44,432 bases of DNA from Streptomyces sp. NBC_00237 (GTDB lineage: Bacteria; Actinomycetota; Actinomycetes; Streptomycetales; Streptomycetaceae): the NCBI RefSeq assembly GCF_026342435.1, contig NZ_JAPEMT010000009.1, positions 1 through 44,432 on the forward strand. The letters run 5' to 3'. Within the stretch, counting starts at the first letter, position 1, and every line of letters begins with the position of its first letter. The notes beneath the pieces were generated by a model. It was given only the letters and a program-made list of their open reading frames with translations. It was not told where the DNA came from and searched no databases. The position numbers were made by a program, and so were the translations under genes. Positions 1 to 7,951 of the stretch are shown in pieces.

Positions 1-148
1 CCCGGCAAGCCGGGGCATAAAGCGACGAATTGCGCAAGCGCAATTCGAATTCCGGCGCAAGCGCCGGAATGGAATTCCGTAAACGGAATTCCGAACGGAA
101 TACAATTCGCGCAAGCGCGAATTGATGTGACCGCGCAAGCGCGGTCAC
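1..148. repeat. Telomere-like terminal palindrome array
   Basis: Six palindromes are packed end to end at 1-14, 26-47, 49-70, 71-92, 103-124 and 127-148. The first has 6-bp arms and the other five have 10-bp arms. All arms are perfect and every one is centred on AA. Four share the centre GCGC-AA-GCGC. The block starts at base 1 with CCCGGCAAGCCGGG, as expected if the window begins at the physical end of a linear replicon. Streptomyces telomeres are known to be rows of short palindromes that fold in the single-stranded 3' overhang and are bound by terminal-protein systems. From memory the archetypal end begins differently and uses other loop triplets, so this looks like an atypical class. Covalent protein attachment cannot be seen from sequence. 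Confidence 0.85.
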
Positions 149-170
149 TGGGGCTGGCTACGGGAGGAGG

Positions 171-458
171 GTGCATCATGTGCGGGCCTGTGTAGCGTCT
201 GGGATTCCCAGCCACCACCCCCGCAATGAGGGTGACGGGCCGTCGGCTTGATCAGGCGCTGGCCTTACCGTGGTGACGGGTTCCGCTGCGCTCCACCCTG
301 CCCCTCCTCCCCCTGGGGCCGTCCGGTCGAGCCCACCAGCAGACCGCACCTTCGGGACGGAATCTGATACCGCGCTACTCACAGGAGCGGACGCGCCCCA
401 GGGGTGGTGCATCACGTTGTCTGGCTGTGTAGCGTCTGGGTTCTGGCAGCACCACCCT
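171..458 (+). repeat. Diverged direct repeat pair behind the telomere
   Basis: Bases 171-222 and 407-458 are imperfect direct repeats of about 50 bp. Both run from GTGCATCA through the identical block CTGTGTAGCGTCTGGG to CACCACCC. They lie in a stretch (149-545) where I see no convincing gene: the open frames there lack ribosome binding sites and recognisable content. A role in end replication or duplication is possible but not shown. Confidence 0.6.
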
Positions 459-545
459 GGACCGCGCTGAAAGCTCCCGGCAGAGTCCGGCCGAAGGCTT
501 GCACCCCCGAACTCATTCCCTCGCTCTTCCCGGAAAGCAAGCCAC

Positions 546-589
546 GAAAAAGGGGCCGCACCCCCGGGCAAAACGCCCGGGGAGTGCGG
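546..589 (-). terminator. Rho-independent terminator
   Basis: A long GC-rich hairpin spans 556-589, with arms CACCCCCGGGC and GCCCGGGGAGTG (one bulged A) and loop AAAAC. Read on the minus strand it is followed by CCCCTTTTT. It lies about 40 bases downstream of the replication-relaxation remnant ending at 629, so it was probably that gene's terminator. Confidence 0.75.
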
Positions 590-628
590 GACAAATTCAC
601 GTCTCATTCGGCGGGTCTGGAATCCGCT

Positions 629-1567
629 TCATTTGCGTCCGGGCCAGTTGAAAAGCCGCTGGGCACGTTTCTGCTCGTCCCAGTACGCCTCTTCCTCCGC
701 CCGCACCCGCTCCGTCTCGATGCAGCGTCCGCAGGGGCCGCCGGTGACCAGGCCGGGGGCGGGGTAGGGGCGTTCGTCGCAGGACGGGCAGAGCCATCGG
801 AGCGTTTCCAGGCGTGCGGCCTTTGCCGCGCGCTCCTGTGCCTCGTGCTGCCGACGGGCGTTCTCGCGCTCCTGGCGGGTCTTCTCGGCGGCGCGGCGGG
901 CGTCGTCGCGTACGCGGTAGGCGCGGTAGTCGTCGGGGTTGTCGAGGGCGTCAGCGAGCGTCTGCCAGCCTCGGTGGCCGTACCGCCACCAGATGGGCCC
1001 GCACGGCCCGTGGGCCGTCAGGCGGGCCAGGGTGGTGGCCAGGACAGGCAGCGCCTGGCCGTAGTCGCGGTAGCCGTCGCGTTCCTCGCCCTGCTGGTAG
1101 GCGGCCCGCCACGTCCCGGCCCAGTGCTCTGTCGAGAGTTCCGCGATCTGCCGCATCCGGGCGCGCATCGGTTCTTCGCCCATGGTCTTGGTGAACACCA
1201 GGGCGAGGGGCGGGTGTCCGTCGCGGCCGGGGTCGGGCCACACCGTGCGCCACAGCAGGGTGTCCTGCTGGCCCGTGGTCCCCCTGCCGCTCACGGTGAC
1301 CCGGCGGGTGAAGAACTCCCGGTAGCGGGCGATCTTGTCCGCGAGGATCGGCGGGCCTTCGGTGCCGTTGTCGACCTCCACGAACAGCACGGGCACGTCC
1401 TGGCCCACCGCTGTGTAGACGAGGTCCGCGCGCACGCTGCGACGGGCCGGGGCCGCGAATGTCCCGCCCACAGGCAGCACCTCCTCCGTGGACCACGCCG
1501 AGAGCGGCCCGAGCCCCGCCGGGGGCATCACGAGCGGCCCGGCCGGGGCCGGGGCGGGCTGGTGTGG
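629..1567 (-). pseudogene. Replication-relaxation family protein, C-terminal remnant
   Basis: The remaining frame aligns closely with the C-terminal half of the intact protein at 10108-11769. Shared landmarks are the VPVLFVEVDN strand (LLFIEVDN in the other), a WRT-W segment, LALVF, and a terminal region with CPSC and CGRC zinc-binding pairs. These features fit the replication-relaxation family found on Streptomyces linear replicons, whose biochemical role is poorly defined. About 250 N-terminal residues are absent. The frame is closed by a TAG at 1568-1570, just before the ISL3 element begins at 1586. The missing part is not on the far side of that element, so IS insertion was probably accompanied by deletion. 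A GTG-ATG pair at 1526-1531 could start a short product, but I treat the locus as decayed. Confidence 0.7.
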
Positions 1568-1655
1568 CTATGTACGTGGGTAGAGGGTTCTGGCACACAT
1601 TCCGTGAGGGCGATCACCAGGGTTCCCGTGCAGTGACGTAGCGTCATCTGGGACC

Positions 1656-3290
1656 GTGGTGCGGTGTGACGAGCTAGTCCGTGTGCTGTTCCCGTACCTC
1701 GCTCCCGTGTGGGTGGACGACGTCTTCTCTGTGGACGACGTGGTTCATGTGGTGGCCAGAACCCGGGATACCGCTGTGTTGTGCCCGGACTGCGCGGCAC
1801 CGTCTCAGCGGGTGCACAGTGCCTACGAGCGGCATCTTGCCGACGGCCCGGTGGGGGATCAGCCGGTACGGATCGACCTGTCTGTCCGGCGGTTGTACTG
1901 CGAGAACACCGCCTGCCCGCGCCGTACGTTTGTCGAGCAGGTCGACGGGCTCACCGTGCGCTACGGCAGGCAGACCCCGGCCTTCCGCCGGGTACTGGAG
2001 GCGGTGGCCGTCGCTCTCGCCGGCCGTTGCGGTGCTCGCTTCGCGACGATCCTGCACAGTGTGGTCAGCCGTATGACGCTGCTCAGGTTGGTGATGGCCA
2101 TGCCCGATCCGTCCTGGACGGTGCCGAAAGTGCTGGGGGTCGACGACTTTGCCACGCGCAGAGGACAGCACTACGGCACGGTTCTGATCGACTGCGAGAC
2201 CAGCCAGCCCTTGGACCTGCTTCCCGGGCGGGACGCGACGACGCTGGCCGTCTGGCTGCGCGCCCATCCCGGCTCGGAGATCATCTGCCGGGATCGGGCG
2301 GGCTCCTACGCCGACGGTGCCCGCACCGGGGCACCCCACGCAATCCAGGTCGCTGACCCCTTCCACTTGCTCCAGAACCTTGGCACTGCGGTCGAACGCT
2401 GCGTGCGCCAGCACAACGCCTGCCTCAAAACGCCCGAGGCCGACGAGAACGGCATCGTGCACATCCCCTTCGCCGAGCCGGAGCACACGACGAAGGAGAT
2501 GTCGCCCATCGAGGCCCGGCTACGGCAGCGCCATGCGATCATTCACTCCCTTCTCGACCAGGGGCACGGCATCCGGGAGATCGCCCGCGAACTGCATATG
2601 GGCGGCAACACCGTCCGCAAGGCCGCCCGTGCCGAGACGCCTGAGCAGATACTCAACGGCCGTCACCAGCCCCGCCCGAGCCAACTCGACCCGTTCAAAG
2701 ACCACCTCGACCGGCGCTGGGCCGAGGGCCAGACCAACGCCATCCTGTTGCACCAGGAACTGAAGGAACTCGGCTACCCGGGCAGCTACCAGATCATCAG
2801 CGACTACCTCAGGCCCCGCCGCCGACAGCGCATCCGCATCGTCGGCCCGGCACAGCCAGGGGTTCGCCAGGTCACGGGCTGGATGATGCGCAACCCTGAC
2901 CACCTGCGGGACGACGAGCGAGAACAGTTCACCGGCGTCCTCGCACGCTGCCCTGAGCTGACCGCCGCCGAACGGCTCGTCCGCTCCTTCGCCGAAATGC
3001 TCGCCACACGCTCCGGCCAGCACCTCAAGGACTGGACCGTCGCCGTTCAGGCCGAAAACCTTCCGGGCCTGCACACCTTCGCGCACGGCCTGGAGAAAGA
3101 CTGGGACGCCGTACTCCAAGGGCTGACCACCCGCTGGAACTCTGGACCCGTCGAAGGCCGCGTCAACCACATCAAGATGATTAAGCGCCAGATGTTCGGC
3201 AGGGCGAAACTGCCCCTCCTTCGCAAACGCGTCCTCCTCACCGCCGCTCGTCCGCAAGCACGTCCCGTAACCGCCGGGGAGGCCCGGTGA
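1656..3290 (+). CDS. ISL3-family transposase
   Basis: This 544-residue protein has the ISL3 layout. An N-terminal zinc-binding region carries CPDC and CENTACP. A DDE domain follows, with LGVDDFATRRGQHYGTV, then IICRDRAGSY and HAIQVADPFHLLQNL. A long inserted segment carries a helix-turn-helix (about residues 290-325, GIREIARELHMGGNTVRK). The C-terminal block is WNSGPVEGRVNHIKMIKRQM, with the catalytic Glu in GPVEG. The start is a GTG six bases inside the left inverted repeat boundary, a usual position for this family. The frame is complete, so the enzyme is probably active. It catalyses cut-and-paste movement of the surrounding element. Confidence 0.93.
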   Translation: MVRCDELVRVLFPYLAPVWVDDVFSVDDVVHVVARTRDTAVLCPDCAAPSQRVHSAYERHLADGPVGDQPVRIDLSVRRLYCENTACPRRTFVEQVDGLTVRYGRQTPAFRRVLEAVAVALAGRCGARFATILHSVVSRMTLLRLVMAMPDPSWTVPKVLGVDDFATRRGQHYGTVLIDCETSQPLDLLPGRDATTLAVWLRAHPGSEIICRDRAGSYADGARTGAPHAIQVADPFHLLQNLGTAVERCVRQHNACLKTPEADENGIVHIPFAEPEHTTKEMSPIEARLRQRHAIIHSLLDQGHGIREIARELHMGGNTVRKAARAETPEQILNGRHQPRPSQLDPFKDHLDRRWAEGQTNAILLHQELKELGYPGSYQIISDYLRPRRRQRIRIVGPAQPGVRQVTGWMMRNPDHLRDDEREQFTGVLARCPELTAAERLVRSFAEMLATRSGQHLKDWTVAVQAENLPGLHTFAHGLEKDWDAVLQGLTTRWNSGPVEGRVNHIKMIKRQMFGRAKLPLLRKRVLLTAARPQARPVTAGEAR

Positions 3291-3343
3291 TTCGTGACCA
3301 CAGACGTAGAGTGACTTCCTCGACGGACCGGAAGGGGAGCGCC

Positions 3344-3817
3344 GTGGAGATCACCGTGCAATGGATCCGGACGTCCTGGACGAAGGATTCCCGGGGCGGC
3401 GAGCCGGCCGCGCGCAGGAACGCGGCTCCGGTCGGTTTCGCCCTCCCACATGCCGAGGCATCCTCCGCGCATGTGATCCGCATGCAGGAAAGCGACGGCT
3501 TCGTCCCGTATGACAGCTGGGAAGACCTGCGCAAGGTCGATGTCCAGCTTCGCGAGGTCGACGGAAAGTTGCGTGTCCTTCCCCGAGTGCAGCCCCTGTT
3601 CGGTCTGCCGCCCCGCCCCCGACGGCCTCCGGCCGTACGGCTCGTCCCCGGACAGTGGGTGCGCTGGCAGTTGAACTATCGGTTCAGCAGCGCGGCCGGA
3701 ATCCGCGGCTGGTCGTACTGGCTCGACACCTTCAACATCGCCTACGGCCCAGTCAGCGCCGATGTATTCCTATCCGATCCCACCGTATTTATCGACGAGC
3801 AGGGGCCGCTGCGATAG
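3344..3817 (+). CDS. Passenger protein of the ISL3 element, unknown function
   Basis: I do not recognise this 157-residue protein. The chosen start is the GTG preceded by AAGGGGAGCGCC, a good ribosome binding site; an in-frame ATG at 3287 has none. The sequence reads as a globular cytoplasmic protein rich in Arg and Trp, with no signal peptide or membrane segment. A C-terminal part (WVRWQLNYRF, then GWSYWLDTFNIAYG) looks beta-rich. It lies wholly inside the inverted repeats, 54 bases after the transposase stop and 26 bases before the right repeat, so it moves with the element. It could be an accessory transposition factor or cargo. The sequence does not decide. Confidence 0.65.
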   Translation: MEITVQWIRTSWTKDSRGGEPAARRNAAPVGFALPHAEASSAHVIRMQESDGFVPYDSWEDLRKVDVQLREVDGKLRVLPRVQPLFGLPPRPRRPPAVRLVPGQWVRWQLNYRFSSAAGIRGWSYWLDTFNIAYGPVSADVFLSDPTVFIDEQGPLR

Positions 3818-3949
3818 CCCCGCAGCGAAAGTCGCCCCACCCTCAGATGACGCTACGTCACTGCACGGGAACCCTGGTGATCGCCCTCACGGAATGTGTG
3901 CCAGAACCAAGGAGAGGGCCCGCATGTCTGGGGCAGTAAGCAGGATGAA

Positions 3950-4093
3950 TTGCATTTGATGCAACATCCCCCATGCGTGCGGGACGGCTGTTCTCGCTGG
4001 TCGTGGCCCTGAGCCTGAGTCAGCGGCCGGAGTCGTTCCGGTCGCTGACCTGCACCCTGGCAGGCAGACTCATCAATGTTGCGTCTGATGCAA
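3950..4093. promoter_or_regulatory. Two operator-like palindromes in a gene-poor gap
   Basis: TTGCATTTGATGCAA at 3950-3964 and TTGCGTCTGATGCAA at 4079-4093 share the frame TTGCRTYTGATGCAA, 128 bp apart. Each is a palindrome in its outer bases and suits a dimeric repressor. The first lies about 27 bp upstream of the short minus-strand frame MRALSL that the ISL3 right end interrupts. The rest of 3909-4360 contains no gene I can support; a minus-strand frame near 4130-4220 reads protein-like (LSSVLDFLDGDMLTAQEVD) but has no clear start or relatives. Confidence 0.4.
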
Positions 4094-4360
4094 CAGGGTC
4101 GTGACCACCCAGGCTTGAGGAGGTTGCGGCCGAGGCGGTCGACTTCCTGGGCGGTGAGCATGTCGCCGTCCAGGAAGTCGAGGACGGAACTCAGGCCGGG
4201 CCGGCCGTCAACGGCGAACCTGCGGCCAGGGCCCGGACGGGCTCGACGGCGACATAGGCGGCGAGGACGAAACGGAAACCGCTCTGGCATGAGGAAGGGT
4301 GCGCCGGTGGTCAGCTTCGGACACCGACGTCATCCTCCCGAATCCGCGTCCCGGAACCTG

Positions 4361-4393
4361 CTGACGCCCCCTTCCAATGGGAGGGGGCGTCAG
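4361..4393 (-). terminator. Terminator-like hairpin
   Basis: CTGACGCCCCCT at 4361-4372 pairs perfectly with AGGGGGCGTCAG at 4382-4393. The inner bases extend the stem around a short loop. It lies 55 bases downstream of the minus-strand gene ending at 4448. There is no U-tract, which is common for Streptomyces terminators. Confidence 0.65.
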
Positions 4394-4447
4394 AGGCAGG
4401 GGCGGCCAACCGGTCTGCTGCGCGGCGTCGTGTGAAGTCCGGTGCTG

Positions 4448-4825
4448 CTAGTTCTTCTCAAGACGCGCGAGGACGTCGTGCTCGCGATAGATGAACAGTT
4501 CGTTGTCGTCGATCTCGACCTTGGTCCCCCCGTATTCGGGGAGGGCCGCGGTGTCGTCGGCACTGACTCCCATGGGGATGCTTGCGCTCCTGGCGCGAGT
4601 GGGCTGCTCCGCCGTGTAGGCGGCAACCCGACTTCCTGTCTCGTCGACCACCAGCAGCTTCACCGGAAGGGCCGTTCCGCCGCTGACCACGAGCCGGGCC
4701 ACACCGTCCTCGTATCGCAGGCTGAGGCTTCCCGCATCCTTGGCCTCGACCTCGGATACCGGGGTCGCAGTCGACGGGATGTCGCCCAAGTTGGTTATCT
4801 TGATGCCGCTTTGCTCGTCAGACAT
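4448..4825 (-). CDS. Small protein with GroES-like C-terminal tail
   Basis: The 125-residue product starts at an ATG preceded by GGGGGAGGGAG six bases away. Its last ~30 residues, PEYGGTKVEIDDNELFIYRE then HDVLARLEKN, closely resemble the end of the co-chaperonin GroES (YGGTEVKYNGEEYLVL...DVLA-IEK). The first ~90 residues do not resemble GroES: they contain NLGDIPSTATPVSEVEAKD and a beta-rich middle (ARLVVSGGTALPVKLLVVDE). It therefore looks like a chimera or a highly diverged GroES relative rather than a functional GroES ring subunit. It follows the beta-propeller gene on the same strand after a 167-base gap and may be co-transcribed with it. No groEL is nearby. Function unknown. Confidence 0.7.
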   Translation of the reverse strand: MSDEQSGIKITNLGDIPSTATPVSEVEAKDAGSLSLRYEDGVARLVVSGGTALPVKLLVVDETGSRVAAYTAEQPTRARSASIPMGVSADDTAALPEYGGTKVEIDDNELFIYREHDVLARLEKN

Positions 4826-4992
4826 GGCTGACTCCCTCCCCCTGACCGGCTCTCTGCCGACCATCTGCGATCTTGTCATGACGGCCCGTTACCGCGCCAT
4901 CACCCTTGACAGACCCCCCGCCGCCAGGTCGGGCTTTCCGCTCCTGAAAAGACCAAGGCGGCCATCCGGCAGGGGGCCTGGGGTGGTCGTGG

Positions 4993-6936
4993 TCAGAAGT
5001 CGGCGGAGCGGTAGACCACGTGGAGTTCGCCGGTGCCGGAGGTGCCGACGGCAGGGCTGGAGAGGGTGATGGCGTCTTCGAGGAGGTGCCCGAATTGGGT
5101 CCAGGTGGTGCTGGTGCCGGTGAGGTTGCTCTGCCAGATCTTGTTGTCGCCGCCGCGGACGGTGCAGTGGAGGGTGTTACCGCTGACAGCGAGGGAGGGT
5201 GCGGAGGGGGTGGTGCCGGCGCGGGTGACGGGGGCGCCCCAGCTGTTGTTGGTGTGGGCGTTGATGACAACCCGGTCGGTCATAACATCCCGGTGGGCCA
5301 CGTAGAGCGTGCCGCCGTGGACGGCCATGGCCGGGGCACTGTTGGCCAGGCCACCGTATGGCCCGCCGACCGGGGCAGGGCTGCTCCAGGTGGTGGCGTT
5401 GGCCGAGGAGTGGATGACGAGTGAGCCGTAGGAATTGCGGGTGTAGTACAGGAGCCCGTTGCGTACGGCCAGGGCGGAGCCGGTGACGGCGTAGCCGGGC
5501 AGCTGGATCCGCGAGTGCCAGTTGGTGCCGTCGGTGGAGGCCAGCAGGAGTGGCTCGTTGGCCATCCCGGTGTAGGCCAGGTACAGGGTGTTGTTGAAGA
5601 CGGCCAGCGCCGGCGCGTGGGGGGTGGTCCGCTCCGGGATCGGGTAGAACCAGCTCCACCCGCCCGCCTCAAGGCGGCTGATGAAGATCGAGTTGCCGCC
5701 GCGGACGGCGCAGTACAGGACGCCGTTGAAAGTGGCGAGGGCGGGCGTGTCAGTGGTGGTGCCGGGGAGACGGACAGGAGCGCCCCAGGTTCCCCTGGTC
5801 TTCTTGACTGCGGTCACGGCGTTGGTGGGCGTGGCCCCCTGCCACTTGAGGTACAGGTCGAAGATGCCGCCGTCACCCTGGAACCGGAAGGAGGCGGACC
5901 GGTCGGGCTGGGAAGCGAGCTGGGCGAGCGCCGCACGGTCGAGGACGAAAGTGCGTTCCTGGACGAAGTCGTCGTCGTTGGTAAGCCATTCGAGCAGCTC
6001 GGCGATGAGGCGCGCGACCATCGCCGCCAGCATGATCCAGTCCGCTGTGTTCTCCCACTGGCCCGCGGGGAAATCACTGATCAAGTCGGAAAATCTCGTC
6101 AGCTCGAAGGAGATGCCAAGGAGCTTGCGGGACAGCTCCCTGGTGAAGTCGGCGCCGCTGTCGTCGGCTTCCCAGCAGGCGAGATGGAAGCCCACGGCAC
6201 GCTGGATGGCCCCTTCGAACAGGACGTTCTCATCGCTCCGGATGGTCGCCCAGTCGCCCTGGGTGATCGAGCCGTACTCCCGGGTCCGGCGTGCCGTCCT
6301 CGTGTTGTCGTCGCCGCCCGCGCTCAGGCCCCAGTAGATCTCGTCCCGGGTGGCCTCGTTGGTGTCATCCACGCAGTGGAACTTGTCCAGGATGATCCGG
6401 GCATGGAACGGCGTCTCGGCCTGCCGGGCGTGCGCGGAGGAGGTCAGCAGGGTGACACCCCAGCCGGCCTCCTGCTGCCCCTGGCGGAACTCCTCGGTGT
6501 CGAAGGACTCCGTCCCCTCCCCGGCGCCGACGTCCACCACGTGCACGTTCGCCTGCGCGGAGGCGTCGCCCATCTCCGGCAGATCCTTGAGCAGATCCGC
6601 TATGGAGTACCCCTCGGTCGCCGACCGCCCGGTCAGTGCCGCAGGGAACAGCTCATCCACCCCGTGCGAGGATGCCTCCTCCGCGTACACCCGGCCCAGC
6701 TCACGGATCTCCTGCTCACCCAGCACGGACTCCAGCGGGCGCAGCAACCCCGCCTCCAGGTCGGTCAGCTCCAGGCCCGCGTCCAGCCGGGACGCCGCCC
6801 GCAACACCACCCCGTACAGCAGACCCGACTCCCGCGTCGACGTCGCCAGCCGCTGCCCCCGAGCCGTCACCGGCCGACCCTGCAACTGCGCCCGCAACCG
6901 CTCCACACGCTCCGCCTGAGACACCACAGCCACCAC
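4993..6936 (-). CDS. Large protein with helical N-terminus, beta-sandwich-like domain and C-terminal beta-propeller
   Basis: The chosen start is a GTG preceded by GAGGGGG seven bases away, giving about 647 residues. There is no signal peptide. Roughly the first 130 residues are helical (ERVERLRAQL, LTDLEAGLLRPLESVLGEQE). A middle domain contains HARIILDKFHCVDDTNEATR then DEIYWGLSAGGDDNT, a pattern I associate with calcium-binding or C2-like beta-sandwiches. The last ~270 residues hold five to six degenerate repeats of about 45 residues with the core PALAVFNNTLYLAYTG and a following W: TWGAPVRLPG, NWHSRIQLPG, TWSSPAPVGG, SWGAPVTRAG, TWTQFGHLL. This is a beta-propeller of the lectin or BNR type, suggesting sugar or surface binding. 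It heads a likely two-gene unit with the GroES-tail gene. Its function, possibly an intracellularly stored effector or lectin, is inference. Confidence 0.75.
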   Translation of the reverse strand: MVAVVSQAERVERLRAQLQGRPVTARGQRLATSTRESGLLYGVVLRAASRLDAGLELTDLEAGLLRPLESVLGEQEIRELGRVYAEEASSHGVDELFPAALTGRSATEGYSIADLLKDLPEMGDASAQANVHVVDVGAGEGTESFDTEEFRQGQQEAGWGVTLLTSSAHARQAETPFHARIILDKFHCVDDTNEATRDEIYWGLSAGGDDNTRTARRTREYGSITQGDWATIRSDENVLFEGAIQRAVGFHLACWEADDSGADFTRELSRKLLGISFELTRFSDLISDFPAGQWENTADWIMLAAMVARLIAELLEWLTNDDDFVQERTFVLDRAALAQLASQPDRSASFRFQGDGGIFDLYLKWQGATPTNAVTAVKKTRGTWGAPVRLPGTTTDTPALATFNGVLYCAVRGGNSIFISRLEAGGWSWFYPIPERTTPHAPALAVFNNTLYLAYTGMANEPLLLASTDGTNWHSRIQLPGYAVTGSALAVRNGLLYYTRNSYGSLVIHSSANATTWSSPAPVGGPYGGLANSAPAMAVHGGTLYVAHRDVMTDRVVINAHTNNSWGAPVTRAGTTPSAPSLAVSGNTLHCTVRGGDNKIWQSNLTGTSTTWTQFGHLLEDAITLSSPAVGTSGTGELHVVYRSADF

Positions 6937-7253
6937 GAAAATCCCCCTCAACGGACGCCTCCGCCCTCCACACGGGACCGAGCTGCGCCATGATGATCTT
7001 CCCAGTGTCATGACCTGCCGCAATAGACCATTTACGGACAGTGAAAACCGGGCGGCCCGCGCGACCGTCCGGCGCGGCCAGGGCAACACCCTGCACATCA
7101 AGGCCATGCCCGCGATCCGCTGCCGGTTCGAGCCCGGAGGACAGTCACGCTCCATTCATGACGGGTAGCGGCAGCTTCACGAGTACAGGGGCATCTGCTT
7201 CGCCTTGGAATAACTCAGGGATGGAACACCGCCTCTTCCCCAGTCAAACTGGC

Positions 7254-7283
7254 AGCCCGCCATCGATAGCTCGATGGCGGGCT
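7254..7283 (-). terminator. Terminator hairpin after tpx
   Basis: A perfect 13-bp stem, AGCCCGCCATCGA with TCGATGGCGGGCT, encloses a TAGC loop. It lies 19 bases downstream of the tpx stop on the minus strand. Confidence 0.75.
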
Positions 7284-7301
7284 GAGAATGTACAGGAGGA
7301 A

Positions 7302-7805
7302 CTACCTCAGAACAGCCAAGGCCGCATCGTAGTTGGGTTCTTGGGTGATCTCATTCACCAGCTCCGAGTACAGGACCTCGTCGTTGCCATCCAGCACGAC
7401 GACCGCCCTGGCGGCCAGCCCGGCCAGCGGGCCCGAAGTCATATCCACACCGTAGTTCAGCTTGAACTCGGCGCCACGGAGCGTGGACAAGGTGACCACG
7501 CTGTCCAAGCCCTCTGCCCCACAGAACCGCGACTGCGCGAACGGCAAGTCCGCGGAGATGCACAGCACTACGGTGTTGTCCAGGCCGCTCGTCAGCTCAT
7601 TGAACTGCCGTACGGAAGCAGCGCAGACACCGGTGTCGACGCTGGGAAATATGTTCAGGACCTTGCGCTTCCCGGCGTAACTAGTCAGACCGACGTCTGA
7701 CAAGTCCTTAGCGACGAGCGTGAAGGGCTGGGCCTTGTCACCCGCCGACGGCAGGCGGCCAGCGACTGCGACTGGACTCCCCTGGAAGTAGACCGTCTCA
7801 CTCAC
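7302..7805 (-). CDS. tpx: Thiol peroxidase Tpx (2-Cys peroxiredoxin)
   Basis: The product reduces hydroperoxides in the cytoplasm using thioredoxin. It is 167 residues, the standard Tpx length. It carries the peroxidatic cysteine C61 in FPSVDTGVCAASVRQFN and the resolving cysteine C95 in PFAQSRFCGAEG, at the positions of the Escherichia coli enzyme. The N-terminal AVAGRLPSAGDKAQPFTLVAKDL is also typical. The start is a GTG with AGGGGA six bases upstream; an upstream TATGAT (about 7849-7854 on the minus strand) is a plausible -10 box. A strong hairpin terminator follows, so it is probably monocistronic. It looks intact. Confidence 0.96.
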   Translation of the reverse strand: MSETVYFQGSPVAVAGRLPSAGDKAQPFTLVAKDLSDVGLTSYAGKRKVLNIFPSVDTGVCAASVRQFNELTSGLDNTVVLCISADLPFAQSRFCGAEGLDSVVTLSTLRGAEFKLNYGVDMTSGPLAGLAARAVVVLDGNDEVLYSELVNEITQEPNYDAALAVLR

Positions 7806-7951
7806 TCAGTTCCCCTAAAGGTAGGTCCCTATAAAACGCGTGATCATACTGTCGCACTCTGCCCTACCCCGCTCGGCTCCAAGTAAGCGGAGCTCGGCCC
7901 TTGATCAGCAGCGGAATAGTGTTGGGCGGAACACGGCCCCTTCGCCAGTCC

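Larger units (their letters stand above)
1586..3908 (+). mobile_element. ISL3-family insertion sequence with passenger gene
   Basis: The element is bounded by perfect 65-bp inverted repeats at 1586-1650 and 3844-3908, beginning GGTTCTGGCACAC. It holds an ISL3-type transposase and a second gene between the transposase and the right repeat. The eight bases outside each end (GGGTAGAG and AAGGAGAG) do not match, so no clean target duplication remains. That agrees with the lost 5' part of the neighbouring replication-relaxation gene. The right end sits just after the start of a short frame beginning MRALSL, which resembles one starting at 40334. Confidence 0.85.

Noticed and set aside
404..1636. 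Long plus-strand frame of 410 codons
   Set aside because: It lies opposite the replication-relaxation remnant, has low-complexity Arg/Gly/Val composition, and crosses the ISL3 boundary.
5515..6993. Plus-strand frame of 492 codons
   Set aside because: It is antisense to the beta-propeller gene, whose motifs and ribosome binding site are clear.
7041..7180. Possible gene tail or tRNA fragment upstream of the beta-propeller gene
   Set aside because: GGTTCGAGCCC resembles a T-arm but no cloverleaf forms, and the frame ending SRSIHDG has no identifiable family.
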